From assembly GCA_002311665.1 (NCBI GenBank), contig DBYX01000004.1:35258-99257 (forward strand): DNA of 64,000 nucleotides, in the 5' to 3' direction. Below, one piece after another: positions 32,618-42,230 of this stretch (its first letter is position 1; the number at the start of each line of letters is the position of its first letter). The notes under the pieces were generated by a model. That model saw only the letters and a program-made list of their open reading frames with translations, searched no databases and was not told the origin of the DNA. The DNA is from Lachnoclostridium sp. UBA1175 (lineage in GTDB: Bacteria; Bacillota; Clostridia; Lachnospirales; Lachnospiraceae). The position numbers and the translations under genes were made by a program.

Positions 32618-33409
32618 TTACTCCTCCTCAACAGGTGCGTGCTCTGCCCAGTAAGCTTCGAAGGCGTTGTAGTCGCCGATACCGTCGACAAGCTCGATCA
32701 CGAGGTTGTCGATCAGGATGTCTTCCTTGCCGCGGCCGTCAGCGCACTCGAAGTAAAGCTGAGCGGTGTTTCCGTTGATGTTGGTAGGAATGAACACGGT
32801 GTTCTCGCAGTGTACCCATTCACCGTTGGACGAAGTGCCCGTTGCGCGGTTGTATGCAGGATAAACTGTGCCGGATGCGGTACCGTCTTCCTTGATGTAC
32901 TGGAACTGCGTCGTGAGGGAAACCAGCATATCGGTCACGCCGTCCTTCTGGGATACGCACTTGCCGTCAAAGCTTACCTTGAAGCCCTTGCCGTACCACT
33001 TAGGATCAACCGTGATGGAGATGCCGTTCCAGTTGGAGTTACGGCCGGTAGCAACAAGGCAGTTCGAGCCGTCCTTGCCCTTGCCCTCACCGAAATCGGC
33101 CATACCGGAACCGATCTGACCGAACGCAAGATATACGGTGGTAGGATCGTTCTTGATGCACTCTGCGCTCTCCTCGTCAAGGTCGTTCAGAAGAAGACCT
33201 TCCGGAGCGGAATCGAAGTCACACTTGAAGTAGTAGATCGGCGTCGGCGTCGGAGTCGGCGACGGAGTAGGAGTCTCCGGGATCGGTGTGTTCGTCGGAG
33301 TTGCATTCTCGGTGTTTGAGTTTGAATTGTTGCTGTTGTTCGCACTGCCGCAAGCGCACAGCATGCCGACAATCAGAACAAGCGTCAGCAACAGCGCTAA
33401 TTTCTTCAT
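32618..33409 (-). CDS. Lipoprotein with carbohydrate-binding-like domain
   Basis: Encodes 263 residues. The signal peptide ends in the lipobox LCAC. An Asn/Ser stretch and a Pro/Thr linker follow, then a jelly-roll-like domain: YYFKCDFDSAPEGL, CLVATGRNSNWNGISITV, GFKVSFDGKCVS, EWVHCENTVFIPTN and ILIDNLVIELVDG. This matches the CBM4/9-like arrangement seen in xylanases, here without an attached enzyme. It parallels the neighbouring lipoprotein at 31465-32469. AGGAGG precedes the ATG, and it has its own promoter and terminator. Confidence 0.75.
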   Translation of the reverse strand: MKKLALLLTLVLIVGMLCACGSANNSNNSNSNTENATPTNTPIPETPTPSPTPTPTPIYYFKCDFDSAPEGLLLNDLDEESAECIKNDPTTVYLAFGQIGSGMADFGEGKGKDGSNCLVATGRNSNWNGISITVDPKWYGKGFKVSFDGKCVSQKDGVTDMLVSLTTQFQYIKEDGTASGTVYPAYNRATGTSSNGEWVHCENTVFIPTNINGNTAQLYFECADGRGKEDILIDNLVIELVDGIGDYNAFEAYWAEHAPVEEE

Positions 33410-33476
33410 AGGAAAAATACCTCCTGTAAAATCAATTATGAAACCCCGCGTATGAACGGTTATTCATACTGCCCAA

Positions 33477-33505
33477 AGGATAGCATTTTCCCCCGAAAAA
33501 GTCAA
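33477..33505 (-). promoter_or_regulatory. Promoter of the 32618-33409 lipoprotein gene
   Basis: Reverse strand TTGACT, 17 bases, TATCCT with TGC before the -10. A small stem GTATGAA/TTCATAC (33450-33469) lies at the start of the leader. Confidence 0.7.
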
Positions 33506-33547
33506 TAGTACAGCGGCTTTCGAAACCCTGCGCACAAGCGCGTTGAC

Positions 33548-33576
33548 TTGACTTTTTCCATTTTTGGGAATAAAAT
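33548..33576 (+). promoter_or_regulatory. Promoter of dapF
   Basis: TTGACT, 17 bases, TAAAAT, divergent from the lipoprotein promoter. A second TTGACT overlaps at 33543. Confidence 0.6.
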
Positions 33577-33698
33577 GATAATGTTTTTATCATGCGATAG
33601 TGTGCCCTTCGCCGGACGGCGTGTTCCGGCCTTCGGAAAATGAGCGTTTTCGACGCCGGATTTTCCGCTTCGGGCGCGGCAGAGAGGCGGTTTTTCAG

Positions 33699-34559
33699 AT
33701 GGTTTGTAACGGACAGTTGCGTCATTTTACGAAGATGCATGGATGCGGCAATGACTACGTGTATTTCGACTGCACGAAGGAGTCGCTCCCGGACGCTTCC
33801 GCGGCGGCGGTGTTTATGAGCGACCGCAACACCGGCATCGGCGGTGACGGCATCATTTTGATCAAGACGAGCGCTTGCGCCGATTTCTATATGGAGATGT
33901 ACAACCTTGACGGCAGCCAGGGGCGGATGTGCGGCAACGGGATCCGCTGCGTCGGCAAATTCGTCTACGACAAGGGGCTGACGGACAAGACGGACATCAC
34001 CGTGGAGACGCTCTCGGGCGTCAAGAAGCTGCACCTCGCCGTGAAGGACGGCAAGGTGTACGAGGTGACGGTCGATATGGGACATCCTTCCGTGCAGCCC
34101 GCGGATCTTCCGCTGGTTGCGGATGCGCCGGCGATCGGCAAGCCGCTCACGCTCGGAGGGAGAGAGTTCGCATTTACCGCGGTTTCGATGGGCAACCCGC
34201 ACGCGGTGATCCCGGTCGCGAGCACGGCGGAAACACCGGTGCGCGAGCTCGGGATGGAACTGGAGCACGACCCGATGTTCCCCGAGGGGGTGAACACGGA
34301 GTTCGTTGAGGTGCTCAGCCGAAGCGAGGTGAACATGCGCGTATGGGAGCGCGGTTCGGGTGAGACGAAGGCCTGCGGCACGGGCGCCTGCGCAACGGCG
34401 TATGCCTGTCGGCTGCTCGGGCTGACGGATGACGAGGTGCTTGTGCACCTGTTGGGCGGCGATCTCAGGATCGTCTATGATAAGGACAATGACACCGTCT
34501 TTATGACGGGACCCGCGGTGACCGTTTTCGAGGGTGAGATCGAGTGGCCCGCGTTGTAA
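33699..34559 (+). CDS. dapF: Diaminopimelate epimerase
   Basis: Encodes 286 residues. It converts LL- to meso-diaminopimelate for lysine and peptidoglycan synthesis. The two catalytic cysteines are in GRMCGNGIRC (first Cys near residue 78) and TKACGTGACA (near 226). The start FTKMHGCGNDYVYFD and the block SDRNTGIGGDGIIL are family hallmarks. The ATG at 33699 is chosen because the family begins close to HFTKMHGCGND and GAGAGG lies upstream; the frame extends to 33600 without support. It lies 19 bases before the dockerin protein gene. Confidence 0.95.
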   Translation: MVCNGQLRHFTKMHGCGNDYVYFDCTKESLPDASAAAVFMSDRNTGIGGDGIILIKTSACADFYMEMYNLDGSQGRMCGNGIRCVGKFVYDKGLTDKTDITVETLSGVKKLHLAVKDGKVYEVTVDMGHPSVQPADLPLVADAPAIGKPLTLGGREFAFTAVSMGNPHAVIPVASTAETPVRELGMELEHDPMFPEGVNTEFVEVLSRSEVNMRVWERGSGETKACGTGACATAYACRLLGLTDDEVLVHLLGGDLRIVYDKDNDTVFMTGPAVTVFEGEIEWPAL

Positions 34560-34578
34560 TTGGGAGGAATCCGACGCG

Positions 34579-37317
34579 ATGAGAAAGATCAGAGCGCACA
34601 ACCGAATATGGGCTGTCCTGCTCGCGGCTGTCCTGCTGGTGTCGATGGCGATACCGGGCGGTTCGGTCGTGACGAGGGCTGAGGCGCGTGCGCAGAGCGG
34701 TTCCGTCGGAGCGGCCGATGCGGATATGAGTCGCCGTGCGCCGACGCCGGTTCCGACCGTATCTCCGGCACCTGCCGGGGACGGAAGCGGCAACGACGAC
34801 ACATCGGGAACGCCGACCATGTCACCCACACCGAAGACAACCGCGACGCCGAAAGCGACGTCAACACCGAAGGCGACCGCTACACCGGTTGCGTCGGGAA
34901 CGCCGAAGGCGACAGCGACACCAAAGGCGACCGCAACGCCGCAGGCAAGCGGAACGCCGGCAGCAACGGGAACGCCGAAGGCGACGTCAACCCCGAAGGC
35001 AACCGGAACACCGAAGGCTACGGGAACCCCGTCCGCGTCGGTGACGCCGGGCACATCGGTCACGCCGAGCGTTTCGGTAACCCCGAGCGGGTCCGTGACG
35101 CCGTCGGTGACGATAACCCCGCAGGGAGCGACACCGACTCCCACGGGGGCAGTGAAGAAGGAAGGCTGGGCAGCGTACACCAACACGGCGCCGGGCGTGA
35201 ACGTCCGTGTCGCCCCGGGATCGGACAACGCCCAGATGAAGGACAAGAACGGCAACCCGATACAGCTTCCGCCGTCCACGCTCGTGCGCGTGCTCGGCGA
35301 GCACACCCACAAGAAGGGAAGCTCCGTGACGATCTGGTACGAGATCCAGTTCGACTACGGCACGCAGAAGGACCTCAAGGGTTATGTGCTGTCCGACTTT
35401 ATCATTGAATACGACGAGACCGTCTTCGACGAGGAGTTCGAGGCGGAGCTTGATGCGCAGGGATTCCCGGAGTCCTATAGGGAAGTCCTCCGCGCGGTGC
35501 ACCAGTGGAATCCGACGTGGCGCTTTGAGGCGCAGCACATCGACATCGACTGGAACGAGGCAGTCTCGAAGGAATATGCCAAATACCCCACGCTCAATCA
35601 GAACAAGCCGAGCGCATGGAAGTCGCTGGACGAGGGAGATTACAACTGGGCGATCGAGGATGATGACGGTGTGCTGCACGACGGCGGCTGGGTTCTCTCG
35701 GAGACCCGCTACAACCGCGCGTCGAAGGAGATGCTCGCCTACTGTATGGATCCCCGGAACTTCCTGGCGGAGAGCATGCTGTTTATGTTCGAGGATCTCG
35801 ACTTCCGCCCGGACGTTCAGACCGTGGAGGGTGTCGCCAGGATCCTCAACAAATACTCGGATTTCCAGGGGTCGACCGAGGGCAAGACGTACGCCCAGAT
35901 CTTTATGGATGCTGCGGAAGCGTCGCAGGTGAACCCGTTCTTCCTGGCGACGCGAAGCGTTCACGAGGTCAACAACTCGAAGATCATCAAGGGCGAGGGC
36001 GTCAATGTGAAGACGATCGTCAACGGCGTGGAGACGTACGTGACGAAGTATGTCGGTTACTACAACTATTACAATTTCGGCGCTTATGCCGGCAATGGAA
36101 TGGGCGTGATCGAGCGCGGACTGTGGTTCGCGTCGCGGACGAAGGAGGAAGACAAGTCCGCGGAGTGGGATCTCCGGCCGTGGAACACGAGAACCAAGGC
36201 GATCGTCGGCGGTGCGCTCCGCCACGGCAACGATTACGTCAAGAAAGGCCAGAATACACCGTATCTGCAGAGATACAATGTCAATCCCAGCAAGGACGGC
36301 GGCTACAAGCTGTACAGCCACCAGTATATGTCCCTCGTGACCGCATTGTACGAGGAGTCTCTGATGTATTACCAGGGACTTATGGCGGACGAGGGCGCGA
36401 TGGAGACCCCGTTCGTGTTCCTGATCCCGGTGTACAAGAATATGCCGGAGACCCCGTGCGAGCGCCCGACCGGCGGTGACGGCAACCCGAACGCATACCT
36501 CGCGGAGCTGTCCGTGGACGGACAGGACCTGACCCCCGAGTTCGAGTGGAACCAGACCGAATACGATCTGATCGTCGAGGAGGAGACGGACAGCGTCATC
36601 ATCGAGGCCGTTCCGCTTTCCACCAAGACCAAGGTCAAGGGCACGGGAACGATCAGTCTCGTGAAAGGGGAAAATGAAGTAAAGATCGAGTGCAAGGCGG
36701 AGAACGGAAACACCGTCACGTATGTGCTCAACATTTTCCGCAAGGGCGAGGGCATCGATCCTCCCACACCGACACCGAGCGTGAGTCCGAGCGTGACGCC
36801 GGAAGTGAGCCCGAGTGTGACGCCGGGTGTGAGCCCGGGTGTAACCCCGAGAGTGACGCCGAGTGTGACGGTGACGCCGAGCGTGACACCGACTCCGGAG
36901 CCGGAGAAGCTCACGTCGCAGACGTATCAGATCACCGAGAAGATGATCGGCAACATAGAGCCAGGCACGACGGCGGAGGCGTTCCTTGCGGCGATCAAGT
37001 CGAGCACCGGCGGGAAGAAGTCGCTTCTGAACGCCAAGGGCGAGGCGGTGACGGAGGGAATTGTCGGAACCGGCTGGACACTGAAGACAGCCGAGAACAG
37101 CAGACAGACCATCGTGTACGGCGATCCGTCCGGCGATGGCGCGATCTCCGTGATGGACCTTCTCCTGATCAAGCGCCATATGCTGGACATCGACAAGCTG
37201 AAAGGGGTCTTCGAGACCGCGGCGGATGTGTCCGGCGACAGCGACATTTCGATCATGGATCTTCTGTTTGTCAAGCGACATATTCTGGAGATCGCGAAGA
37301 TTGAACAGAAGAGATAG
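34579..37317 (+). CDS. Secreted SH3b/glucosaminidase protein with dockerin
   Basis: Encodes 912 residues. In order: signal peptide (about residues 12-35), a long Thr/Pro/Ala linker of TPKAT repeats (about 55-190), an SH3b-like domain (about 195-280, VNVRVAPGS...VLSDFI), a glucosaminidase-like domain (about 300-600, with FPESYREVLRAVHQWNPTWRF, ESMLFMFEDLDFRP, FFLATRSVHEVNN), a cadherin-like beta domain (about 635-725), a second linker, and a C-terminal dockerin (about 850-905) with two GDGAISVMDLLLIKRHML-type Ca-binding repeats. It is probably a cell-wall N-acetylglucosaminidase. The dockerin suggests docking on a cohesin, and the next gene encodes a candidate. GGGAGG precedes the ATG at 34579. 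Confidence 0.88.
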   Translation: MRKIRAHNRIWAVLLAAVLLVSMAIPGGSVVTRAEARAQSGSVGAADADMSRRAPTPVPTVSPAPAGDGSGNDDTSGTPTMSPTPKTTATPKATSTPKATATPVASGTPKATATPKATATPQASGTPAATGTPKATSTPKATGTPKATGTPSASVTPGTSVTPSVSVTPSGSVTPSVTITPQGATPTPTGAVKKEGWAAYTNTAPGVNVRVAPGSDNAQMKDKNGNPIQLPPSTLVRVLGEHTHKKGSSVTIWYEIQFDYGTQKDLKGYVLSDFIIEYDETVFDEEFEAELDAQGFPESYREVLRAVHQWNPTWRFEAQHIDIDWNEAVSKEYAKYPTLNQNKPSAWKSLDEGDYNWAIEDDDGVLHDGGWVLSETRYNRASKEMLAYCMDPRNFLAESMLFMFEDLDFRPDVQTVEGVARILNKYSDFQGSTEGKTYAQIFMDAAEASQVNPFFLATRSVHEVNNSKIIKGEGVNVKTIVNGVETYVTKYVGYYNYYNFGAYAGNGMGVIERGLWFASRTKEEDKSAEWDLRPWNTRTKAIVGGALRHGNDYVKKGQNTPYLQRYNVNPSKDGGYKLYSHQYMSLVTALYEESLMYYQGLMADEGAMETPFVFLIPVYKNMPETPCERPTGGDGNPNAYLAELSVDGQDLTPEFEWNQTEYDLIVEEETDSVIIEAVPLSTKTKVKGTGTISLVKGENEVKIECKAENGNTVTYVLNIFRKGEGIDPPTPTPSVSPSVTPEVSPSVTPGVSPGVTPRVTPSVTVTPSVTPTPEPEKLTSQTYQITEKMIGNIEPGTTAEAFLAAIKSSTGGKKSLLNAKGEAVTEGIVGTGWTLKTAENSRQTIVYGDPSGDGAISVMDLLLIKRHMLDIDKLKGVFETAADVSGDSDISIMDLLFVKRHILEIAKIEQKR

Positions 37318-37339
37318 GATTGTGAAAGGGGACAGAGAT

Positions 37340-39109
37340 TTGAAACTAAGAAGAACAATGACGGGAATCCTGCTGGCGATCTGCATGTTCGTCGGCCTGG
37401 CGGCCGGGCTTGTGACGCCTGCGATGGCGGCTGACAAGGCGACCGTGACGGTCACGGGCGGCAGCTGTGAGGTCGGCAAGAAGATCACGGTCACGGTGAA
37501 GGTCAGCGCGCCCGCGGAGATCGGCGCTCTCGAGTTTTATCTGAAGTACGACGCTTCGATCCTCGAGCACGAGGGGGACAACGGTTCCATCCACGAGGTC
37601 GACTACACCATCTCCGAGAAGAGCAAGACATATTCCTATACATTCAAGGCCAAGAAGGCCGGAACGTGCTCAATCAAGGTGTCCGGCGAGGAGCTCCTGA
37701 GACTGTACCCGGGTTCCGACGGCAGCAACGAGTTCGATGTCAGTGTGACGGACGGCAAGGTTACGGTCAATCCGCCGTACGAGCCTTCGAGCAACGCATA
37801 CCTGAAGAGCCTGTCGATCGGCGAGGGCTCGCTCTCGCCCTCCTTTGCCAAGGACAAATACGAGTACTCGGCGGAGGTGAGCGGCAAGCATTCGTCGGTC
37901 ACGGTTTCCGCGAAGTCGGACGACAGCAAGGCCAAGGTGTCCGTGTCCGGCAACAAGAACCTGAAGGAAGGCAAGAACACGGTCACCGTCACGGTCACGG
38001 CCGAGGACGGCAAGACGCAGAAGACATACAAGATCACGGTCACCCGCGGGCCGGCGCCGACCAACACGCCGACACCGACACCGCAGCCGTCCGCGACGCC
38101 GACACCCGGTCTCACGGCCCATGTGGATGACCGGGAGCTGACGATCCTCGACGAGATCACGGCGGAGCTGCCGGAGGGATTTGTCGCGGAGACGGTCGGT
38201 ATGGACGGTTTCAACATCGCGGTCGCTTCCTCAGAGGAGGAAGAGATCAAGCTCGTGCAGATGAGCGACGGAAAACTGTACGTGATGGAAACGGACGCGA
38301 ACGGTGACGCGACATTTTATGTACTCCGCGCGCTCGGCGAGAAGGCGCGGCAGTACCGCTACCTTCCGAAACCGGCGTACGCCACGGTCCCGGAGGGATT
38401 CTCCGAGACGCAGGCGGAGGTGTTCGACGGAACGTACGATGCGTACCGCACGGAAGCCGATGAGGATATGTATCTGATGTACCTCCGAAGCCCCGAGGGC
38501 AACGAGGGATGGTATCTTGTGGACGCGCGCGAGGAGACGATCCAGCGCTACTCGGACGCGCTGTACAGCACAGCGCCGACGGGCATCGTCACACCGACGC
38601 CGACGGTCCCCGGCGAGATCACGCCGACGGGGACGCCGGACAATCCGGGTGAGCCCACACCGCCGACGACTCCGACGGGGACACCGGAGGACAACACGAA
38701 TCCCGCTCCCGCCAACCGGAGCACTTCGGGCGGCGGCTTCTGGCAGCTGATCGAGAGCCTCTCGCAGAGAGAGCGGATCGGCGCCGCGATCATCGTCATT
38801 TTGTTCATTCTCCTGGTGCTTTTGTTCGTGCTTCTGCTGATCGGCCACAACCGCAACGCGAAGGAGTACGAAGCGGAGGAGGAAGAGGACGATCTGGACA
38901 CGACATTCGACCCGAGACTTCTGATGAACGACGATGCGGCCCACAAGGCCAAGGTATCGGCGGCGATGAAGGCGATGAAGGACGCCGAGGCGGCCGAGAA
39001 GAAGGCGAAAAAGTCGGTCAATGAGGCGAAGAAGCAGCTCTCGAAGATCGATGACAAGAAGAAGGCCACGCCGGAATACGACGATTACGACGAGGACGAC
39101 TACAGCTGA
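37340..39109 (+). CDS. Membrane-anchored protein with cohesin-like and cadherin-like domains
   Basis: Encodes 589 residues. The start is probably TTG at 37340: it gives a basic n-region (KLRR) and has AAAGGGG upstream, whereas the ATG at 37358 has neither. After the signal peptide (ending PAMA) come a cohesin-like domain (about 32-145, ATVTVTGGSCEVGKKITVTVKV...LEFYLKYDASILEHE), a cadherin-like beta domain (about 150-235), a linker, a domain of unknown type (about 255-415), a second linker, a membrane span (about 480-508), and a charged cytoplasmic tail of about 80 residues. It sits 22 bases after the dockerin gene, so the pair may interact at the cell surface. The cohesin assignment is inferred from sequence pattern. 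Confidence 0.75.
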   Translation: MKLRRTMTGILLAICMFVGLAAGLVTPAMAADKATVTVTGGSCEVGKKITVTVKVSAPAEIGALEFYLKYDASILEHEGDNGSIHEVDYTISEKSKTYSYTFKAKKAGTCSIKVSGEELLRLYPGSDGSNEFDVSVTDGKVTVNPPYEPSSNAYLKSLSIGEGSLSPSFAKDKYEYSAEVSGKHSSVTVSAKSDDSKAKVSVSGNKNLKEGKNTVTVTVTAEDGKTQKTYKITVTRGPAPTNTPTPTPQPSATPTPGLTAHVDDRELTILDEITAELPEGFVAETVGMDGFNIAVASSEEEEIKLVQMSDGKLYVMETDANGDATFYVLRALGEKARQYRYLPKPAYATVPEGFSETQAEVFDGTYDAYRTEADEDMYLMYLRSPEGNEGWYLVDAREETIQRYSDALYSTAPTGIVTPTPTVPGEITPTGTPDNPGEPTPPTTPTGTPEDNTNPAPANRSTSGGGFWQLIESLSQRERIGAAIIVILFILLVLLFVLLLIGHNRNAKEYEAEEEEDDLDTTFDPRLLMNDDAAHKAKVSAAMKAMKDAEAAEKKAKKSVNEAKKQLSKIDDKKKATPEYDDYDEDDYS

Positions 39110-39252
39110 CCGACAGGCTCTGACGAGCCGTCACCGCGGTAACGGGGAAGACGGCGGCGCGGCGTCGGGCAGGACGGAAGAGAACAACGGGGAAACGCGG
39201 GCCGGAGAGGGTGCGCGTTTCCCTGAAACTGCGAATAAGGGAAGAAAACCAA

Positions 39253-42210
39253 ATGATCAATCTTGAGAATTTTACGTGCGAAGGATACGAAAATGTGGAG
39301 TACCGGCACCTTTCCGACATCGACACGGAAGGCCTTGTGCTGCGCCACACAAAGAGCGGGGCGCGCCTTGTGCTCCTCTCCAACGATGACCGGAACAAGG
39401 TGTTCGCCGTCGCGTTCCGCACGACGCCGAAGAACAGCACCGGCGTGCCGCACATTCTGGAGCACTCCGTTCTCTCGGGGTCGGACAAGTATCCGGTGAA
39501 GGATCCGTTCACGGAGCTTTCGAAGGGTTCGCTGAAGACGTTCCTGAATGCGTTCACCGGGCCGGACACGACGGTCTATCCCTGCGCGAGCTGCAACGAC
39601 AAGGACTTCCGCAATCTGGTCGACGTGTATATGGATGCCGTGATGCATCCGATCATCTACAAGAGAAAAGGCATTTTCCTCCAGGAGGGCTGGCGCTACG
39701 AGCTGGAGAACCCGGAGGACGAGCTGACGCTCAACGGCGTTGTGTACAGCGAGATGAAGGGCGTGTATTCCGACCCGGAGAGCTCGCTGGACTTCGAGTT
39801 GCGCCGCGCACTCTACCCGGATGTCACGTACGGCGTGGAGTCTGGCGGGGACCCGGATGTGATCCCGGAGCTCTCCTATGAGGAGTTCCTCGAGTTCCAC
39901 CGCACCTACTACTCGCCGTCCAACAGTTATATATATCTGTACGGTGATATGGATATGGCGGAGATGCTTACCTATCTCGACCGCGAGTACCTGTCGGCGT
40001 TTGAAAGGGTTTCCGTGGATTCCGAGATCGGGCTGCAGAAGCCGACCGGTTTTACGCGCCGGCAGATTTCCTACTCGATCACGGACGGCGAGGACACCGC
40101 CGACAAGACATTCCTGGAATACGGTGTGAAGGTGTACGACGGACCGGACGTGAAGCTTGCGATCGCGTGGAACATATTGAGTGATCTGCTGTTCTCCATG
40201 CCCGGCGCCCCGGTGAAGAAGGCGCTTCTGGACGCGGGGATCGGCAACGATGTGAGCGGATATATTCTCTCGGATATGCGTCAGCCGATGGTCGCGGTGA
40301 CGGCGCGAGAGACCGAGGCGGACCGCGCGGACGAGTTCCTGGCGATCATCCGCGACACGGTCGCGCAGGTGATCCGCGAGGGCGTGAACAAAAAGAGCGT
40401 GCTCGCGATGCTGAACCGCGCGGAATTCGGTTATCGTGAGGCGGACTTCGGCGGATATCCGAAGGGTTTGATGTTCTCCCTGACAGCGCTTGAGAACTAT
40501 ATCTACGACGAGCGATTCGCGTTCGACGGGCTCGACAAGGCGTGGGTGTTCGACGAGCTTCGCAGGGAGCTGGACAACGGTTATTTTGAGAAGCTGCTTC
40601 AGCAGTTCCTCGACACGGACCACGCGGCGCTCGTTGTGATGACGCCGGAGAAGGGGCTCGCGGCGAGGAAGGAGCAGGAGCTCGCGGAGCAGCTCGCGGC
40701 GAAGAAGGCCTCGATGAGCGACGACGAGATCGCGGACCTAGTCAGACAGACGAGGGAACTCAAGGCGGAGCAGGAGCGCGAGGAGACCGAGGAGGAGAAG
40801 GCGTGCATTCCGCTGCTCTCACGCGCGGATCTAGGCGCGAAGCAGACGGAGCCGCAGTGCACTTGCGGCGAGACGGCCAACGGGATCCCGACCGTCGTCG
40901 CGGAGGATTACAACAAGGGACTGACATACATCGGACTTCGCTTCCGCGTCACCGACCTGCCGCAGGAGGAGATCCCGTATCTCGGGCTTCTCTCGGACTG
41001 CCTCGGGCGCATGGATACGGACAATTACTCATACAGCGAGCTTCAGGACGAGATCAACTACTACACGGGCGAGTTCGACTTCAACGAGGGAATGACATCC
41101 ACGGCGGGCGAGATCGGACGGTTCACGGCCCTGTACCTGGCGGACGGGCGGATCTTCGACGACCGCATCGACGATTATCTCAGACTGCTCCGCGAGGTGT
41201 TGTGCACCACGAAGTTCAACGACGCCGACCGTCTCCGCGAGATCATCAACGAGGGCGCGGCGAGACTGCCCTCGCACCTGGAGTCGAGCGGAAACAACAC
41301 CGCGGTCAATCATCTCGAGGAGACGTACGACAGCGCAGCGCTGTTCACCTCGCTGACCAAGAGCCTCGGCTACTACCGCGCGCTGCGCGGCTGGAAGGAT
41401 AATTTCGACGAGTGCAAGGACGAGATCGCAGAGCATCTGTCGCGCGTCCGCAGCTTCGTGTTCACGAAGGAGCGCGCGCTGATCGGTCTCTCGGCAAGCC
41501 CCGCGACAGCGGAGAAGGCCGTGGAGAAACTGGCGTCGATCGAGGACATTTTCCGCGACATCCCAGCACCGCAGGTGCCGATCGTGCCCGCGGAGAAGAA
41601 CCCCTGGGAGGGAGGATACGAGCTGCGGCACGGCAACGAGGCGCTCACTTACGCGGGCGCGGTGCAGTATGCGGCGGTCGGCGGCAACATCCGCAGGGAA
41701 GGCTACACCGGCAACGGTGATATGCTCGTGCTCCGCACGATCCTGAACAAGGACTACCTCTGGACGAAGGTGCGTGTTCTGGGCGGCGCGTACGGCGTGT
41801 TTATGAGCATCGGAATGGTGTCCGGCAACCTCTCGATCGCGAGTTACCGCGACCCGAATCTCCGCGAAACATACGATGTGTTCAACGGGATCCCGGACTA
41901 TATCGACAACCTGTCGCTGAGCGAGAAGGAGCTCACGCGCTATGTCATCGGCACGATCGCGGCGCTGGATATGCCTTACACGGCACCGACCGCGCTTCGC
42001 GCAGTGCTCTCGCGCCGGTACTCCGGAATGACGCAGGAGATGATGCAGGGCTACCGCGACGATGTGCTCACGGTGGACCTCGACAGGATCCGCAGGTTGG
42101 CGCCGATGCTTCGCAGCGTGTTGGCGCAGGGGTATCGCTCGGCGGTGTCCTCGGAATCCAAGGCCGCGGAATGCGCGGATTTGTTTGACAGCCTGGCATC
42201 GATCCGCTGA
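39253..42210 (+). CDS. M16C insulinase-type metallopeptidase (PreP-like)
   Basis: Encodes 985 residues, the length of presequence-protease-like M16C enzymes. The inverted zinc motif HxxEH is HILEH at residues 67-71 in TGVPHILEHSVLSGSDKYP, with the distal Glu expected in LTLNGVVYSEMKGVYS. The segment SFLNAFT-like LKTFLNAFTGPDTTVYP is conserved in the subfamily. The protein folds as two clamshell halves that degrade short peptides, in the cytoplasm in bacteria since no signal is seen. AAGGGA lies upstream. The stop is 20 bases before the era start. Confidence 0.93.
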   Translation: MINLENFTCEGYENVEYRHLSDIDTEGLVLRHTKSGARLVLLSNDDRNKVFAVAFRTTPKNSTGVPHILEHSVLSGSDKYPVKDPFTELSKGSLKTFLNAFTGPDTTVYPCASCNDKDFRNLVDVYMDAVMHPIIYKRKGIFLQEGWRYELENPEDELTLNGVVYSEMKGVYSDPESSLDFELRRALYPDVTYGVESGGDPDVIPELSYEEFLEFHRTYYSPSNSYIYLYGDMDMAEMLTYLDREYLSAFERVSVDSEIGLQKPTGFTRRQISYSITDGEDTADKTFLEYGVKVYDGPDVKLAIAWNILSDLLFSMPGAPVKKALLDAGIGNDVSGYILSDMRQPMVAVTARETEADRADEFLAIIRDTVAQVIREGVNKKSVLAMLNRAEFGYREADFGGYPKGLMFSLTALENYIYDERFAFDGLDKAWVFDELRRELDNGYFEKLLQQFLDTDHAALVVMTPEKGLAARKEQELAEQLAAKKASMSDDEIADLVRQTRELKAEQEREETEEEKACIPLLSRADLGAKQTEPQCTCGETANGIPTVVAEDYNKGLTYIGLRFRVTDLPQEEIPYLGLLSDCLGRMDTDNYSYSELQDEINYYTGEFDFNEGMTSTAGEIGRFTALYLADGRIFDDRIDDYLRLLREVLCTTKFNDADRLREIINEGAARLPSHLESSGNNTAVNHLEETYDSAALFTSLTKSLGYYRALRGWKDNFDECKDEIAEHLSRVRSFVFTKERALIGLSASPATAEKAVEKLASIEDIFRDIPAPQVPIVPAEKNPWEGGYELRHGNEALTYAGAVQYAAVGGNIRREGYTGNGDMLVLRTILNKDYLWTKVRVLGGAYGVFMSIGMVSGNLSIASYRDPNLRETYDVFNGIPDYIDNLSLSEKELTRYVIGTIAALDMPYTAPTALRAVLSRRYSGMTQEMMQGYRDDVLTVDLDRIRRLAPMLRSVLAQGYRSAVSSESKAAECADLFDSLASIR

Positions 42211-42230
42211 TGCAGGAGGAAAGGATAATT

